Shown piece by piece: positions 6,014-6,954 of a DNA stretch of 6,954 nucleotides. The DNA lies in the NCBI GenBank assembly GCA_903882245.1, contig CAIRWJ010000134.1, positions 1-6,954 on the forward strand, given 5' to 3'. The position numbers were made by a program, and so were the translations under genes. Source of the stretch: an uncultured Microbacteriaceae bacterium. GTDB lineage: Bacteria > Actinomycetota > Actinomycetes > Actinomycetales > Microbacteriaceae. Each line of letters starts with the position of its first letter. Position 1 is the stretch's first letter. The notes beneath the pieces are model-generated. The model ran no database searches, was not told the DNA's origin, and was given only the letters and a program-made list of their open reading frames with translations.

Positions 6014-6867
6014 CCTCGGTCGGCGAGCTCGTTTCCGCTCTCGCCGAGCGGTTCAACCGTGCGGGCATCGCCTCCGCTCTCGCGGACGCAGAACTCATCG
6101 TCGGTCATGTCACCGGCTGGACCCGCGGTGAGGTGGCCACCAAGACGTTCATGGGCGTTGAATTGGACGAAACCTTGGTGGCGGAAATCAATGTGATCGC
6201 AACCCGCCGCGAATCCAGGGAACCACTCCAACACATCACGGGGGAGTCACCTTTTCGTCACCTCGTTCTTGCCGTCGGTCCGGGCGTGCTCGTCCCGCGG
6301 CCCGAAACCGAACTAGTCGCCGAATGGGCAATCGACGCGCTTCGGCAAGTTCCGACACCCCGGCCGCGTGCCGTTGATCTGGGGACAGGAACAGGAGCCC
6401 TCGCGCTTGCTCTGGCAACCGAGGTTCCCAACGCCGAATTATTTGCCATTGAACTGTCGACTGCCGCGGCTGAATGGGCAGCTCGCAACATCGCGCGATA
6501 TGGAGACGAGCGAGTGACACTGGTGATTGGTGACGTAGCAAATGCGATGCCGGAACTTGATGGCACCATCGACGTCGTCGTTGCAAACCCGCCGTACATC
6601 CCCGACTCCGAAAAACCATTAGACATTGAGGTGCTGGGGTACGACCCCGAGGTCGCACTGTTCGGCGGGAAAGATGGACTTCGAGACATTCGAACGTTCA
6701 TCGCCCGCGCCGCCCGTCTCTTGCGTCCCGGCGGCACACTTGTCGTCGAGCACGGCGACGGGCAGGGGCAGGCAGTTCGAGCCATTGCCAAAGATGCCGG
6801 CTTCTCGATGACAACCACACACGCCGACCTTCTCCAACGCGAACGAGTCCTCACCGCGGTCAGATAG
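6010..6867 (+). CDS. prmC: Release factor glutamine N5-methyltransferase
   Basis: This 285-residue cytoplasmic enzyme transfers a methyl group from S-adenosylmethionine to the glutamine of the GGQ motif in release factors, raising termination efficiency. The N-terminal helical domain, which binds the release factor, spans about 1-90. Signature motifs include LVPRPETE near 95-102, SAM-binding motif [16 protein letters not shown] from 122, and the glutamine-binding NPPY at 193-196. GGKDGL near 218-223 and a post-core [13 protein letters not shown] strand follow. The start is GTG at 6010, overlapping the prfA stop as GTGA. There is no convincing Shine-Dalgarno before it, so translation probably depends on coupling to prfA. 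Placement directly after its substrate gene is the common bacterial arrangement. Confidence 0.96.
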   Translation: MTSVGELVSALAERFNRAGIASALADAELIVGHVTGWTRGEVATKTFMGVELDETLVAEINVIATRRESREPLQHITGESPFRHLVLAVGPGVLVPRPETELVAEWAIDALRQVPTPRPRAVDLGTGTGALALALATEVPNAELFAIELSTAAAEWAARNIARYGDERVTLVIGDVANAMPELDGTIDVVVANPPYIPDSEKPLDIEVLGYDPEVALFGGKDGLRDIRTFIARAARLLRPGGTLVVEHGDGQGQAVRAIAKDAGFSMTTTHADLLQRERVLTAVR

Positions 6868-6878
6868 GCGCCCATGGC

Positions 6879-6884
6879 TAAACT
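6879..6884 (+). promoter_or_regulatory. -10 element of a probable leaderless promoter for the Sua5-like gene
   Basis: TAAACT matches the TANNNT pattern of actinobacterial -10 elements, and seven bases separate it from the A of ATG at 6892. That spacing would place transcription start on the start codon itself, giving a leaderless mRNA. No Shine-Dalgarno precedes 6892 and no clear -35 is seen. Confidence 0.5.
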
Positions 6885-6891
6885 GTCATGG

Positions 6892-6954
6892 ATGGGCACA
6901 ATCTACAATTGCCTCGAAACGAATGAGGCCTTGACGGGACTGCGACTGGCCAGA
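6892..6954 (+). CDS. Threonylcarbamoyl-AMP synthase (Sua5/TsaC family), N-terminal 21 codons only
   Basis: The frame opens with MGTIYNC and runs off the right edge. The start resembles the M-x-TIYDC opening of actinobacterial Sua5/YwlC proteins, which make threonylcarbamoyl-AMP from threonine, bicarbonate and ATP for t6A modification of tRNA. A gene of this family usually follows prmC in actinobacteria, which supports the call more than the short sequence does. An in-frame ATG at 6874 would add six residues but has no good Shine-Dalgarno; the -10-like TAAACT favours 6892. The gap after prmC is 24 bases. Only the start is visible, so catalytic motifs cannot be checked. Confidence 0.6.
   Translation, partial: MGTIYNCLETNEALTGLRLAR

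Noticed and set aside
1..6954. CRISPR arrays, insertion sequences, tRNA or rRNA genes, prophage or defence genes
   Set aside because: No direct repeat arrays, transposase motifs or RNA gene signatures were seen; the window is compact housekeeping coding sequence.

Overview
The window is a tightly packed, entirely plus-strand stretch of an actinobacterial chromosome. The order hom-thrC-thrB-rho-prfA-prmC-sua5 is typical of Actinobacteria. The Hom, ThrC and ThrB sequences read like those of the Microbacteriaceae. Base composition is only moderately GC-rich (about 58-60% by eye, not counted), which would suit one of the smaller-genome members of that family. The family assignment is inference from protein recall; no database search was run.

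Region by region: positions 1-214 hold a short unrecognised reading frame that may continue off the left edge. Positions 253-3592 are a threonine biosynthesis operon: homoserine dehydrogenase (TTG start), threonine synthase and homoserine kinase, each stop overlapping or touching the next start. An 87-base gap (3593-3679) carries a strong two-tier RNA hairpin just ahead of the Shine-Dalgarno site of a rho-family gene (3680-4918). The rho stop codon lies within the Shine-Dalgarno of prfA (release factor 1, 4928-6013), which overlaps prmC (release factor glutamine methyltransferase, 6010-6867) by four bases. The window ends in the first 21 codons of a Sua5/TsaC-like threonylcarbamoyl-AMP synthase, apparently read from a leaderless promoter.

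Hom, ThrB and ThrC together take aspartate semialdehyde to threonine. PrfA terminates translation at UAA/UAG, and PrmC methylates the glutamine of its GGQ motif. Sua5 uses threonine to begin the t6A modification of tRNA.

The striking feature is the rho gene. It sits at the conserved rho locus and keeps a near-perfect OB-fold RNA-binding domain, but the motor half is degenerate. The P-loop lysine and glycine are replaced, the R-loop lysine is gone, the OB-to-motor linker is shortened, and the protein stops about 85 residues early, losing the equivalents of E. coli F355 and R366. The N-terminal Rho_N helical domain is also absent and is replaced by a disordered tail of alternating charge. The frame is clean, with no sign of a frameshift, and is embedded in a translated operon. 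It looks like a maintained pseudo-ATPase ('pseudo-Rho') rather than a dead gene. Whether the genome has another, canonical Rho is the decisive unknown.
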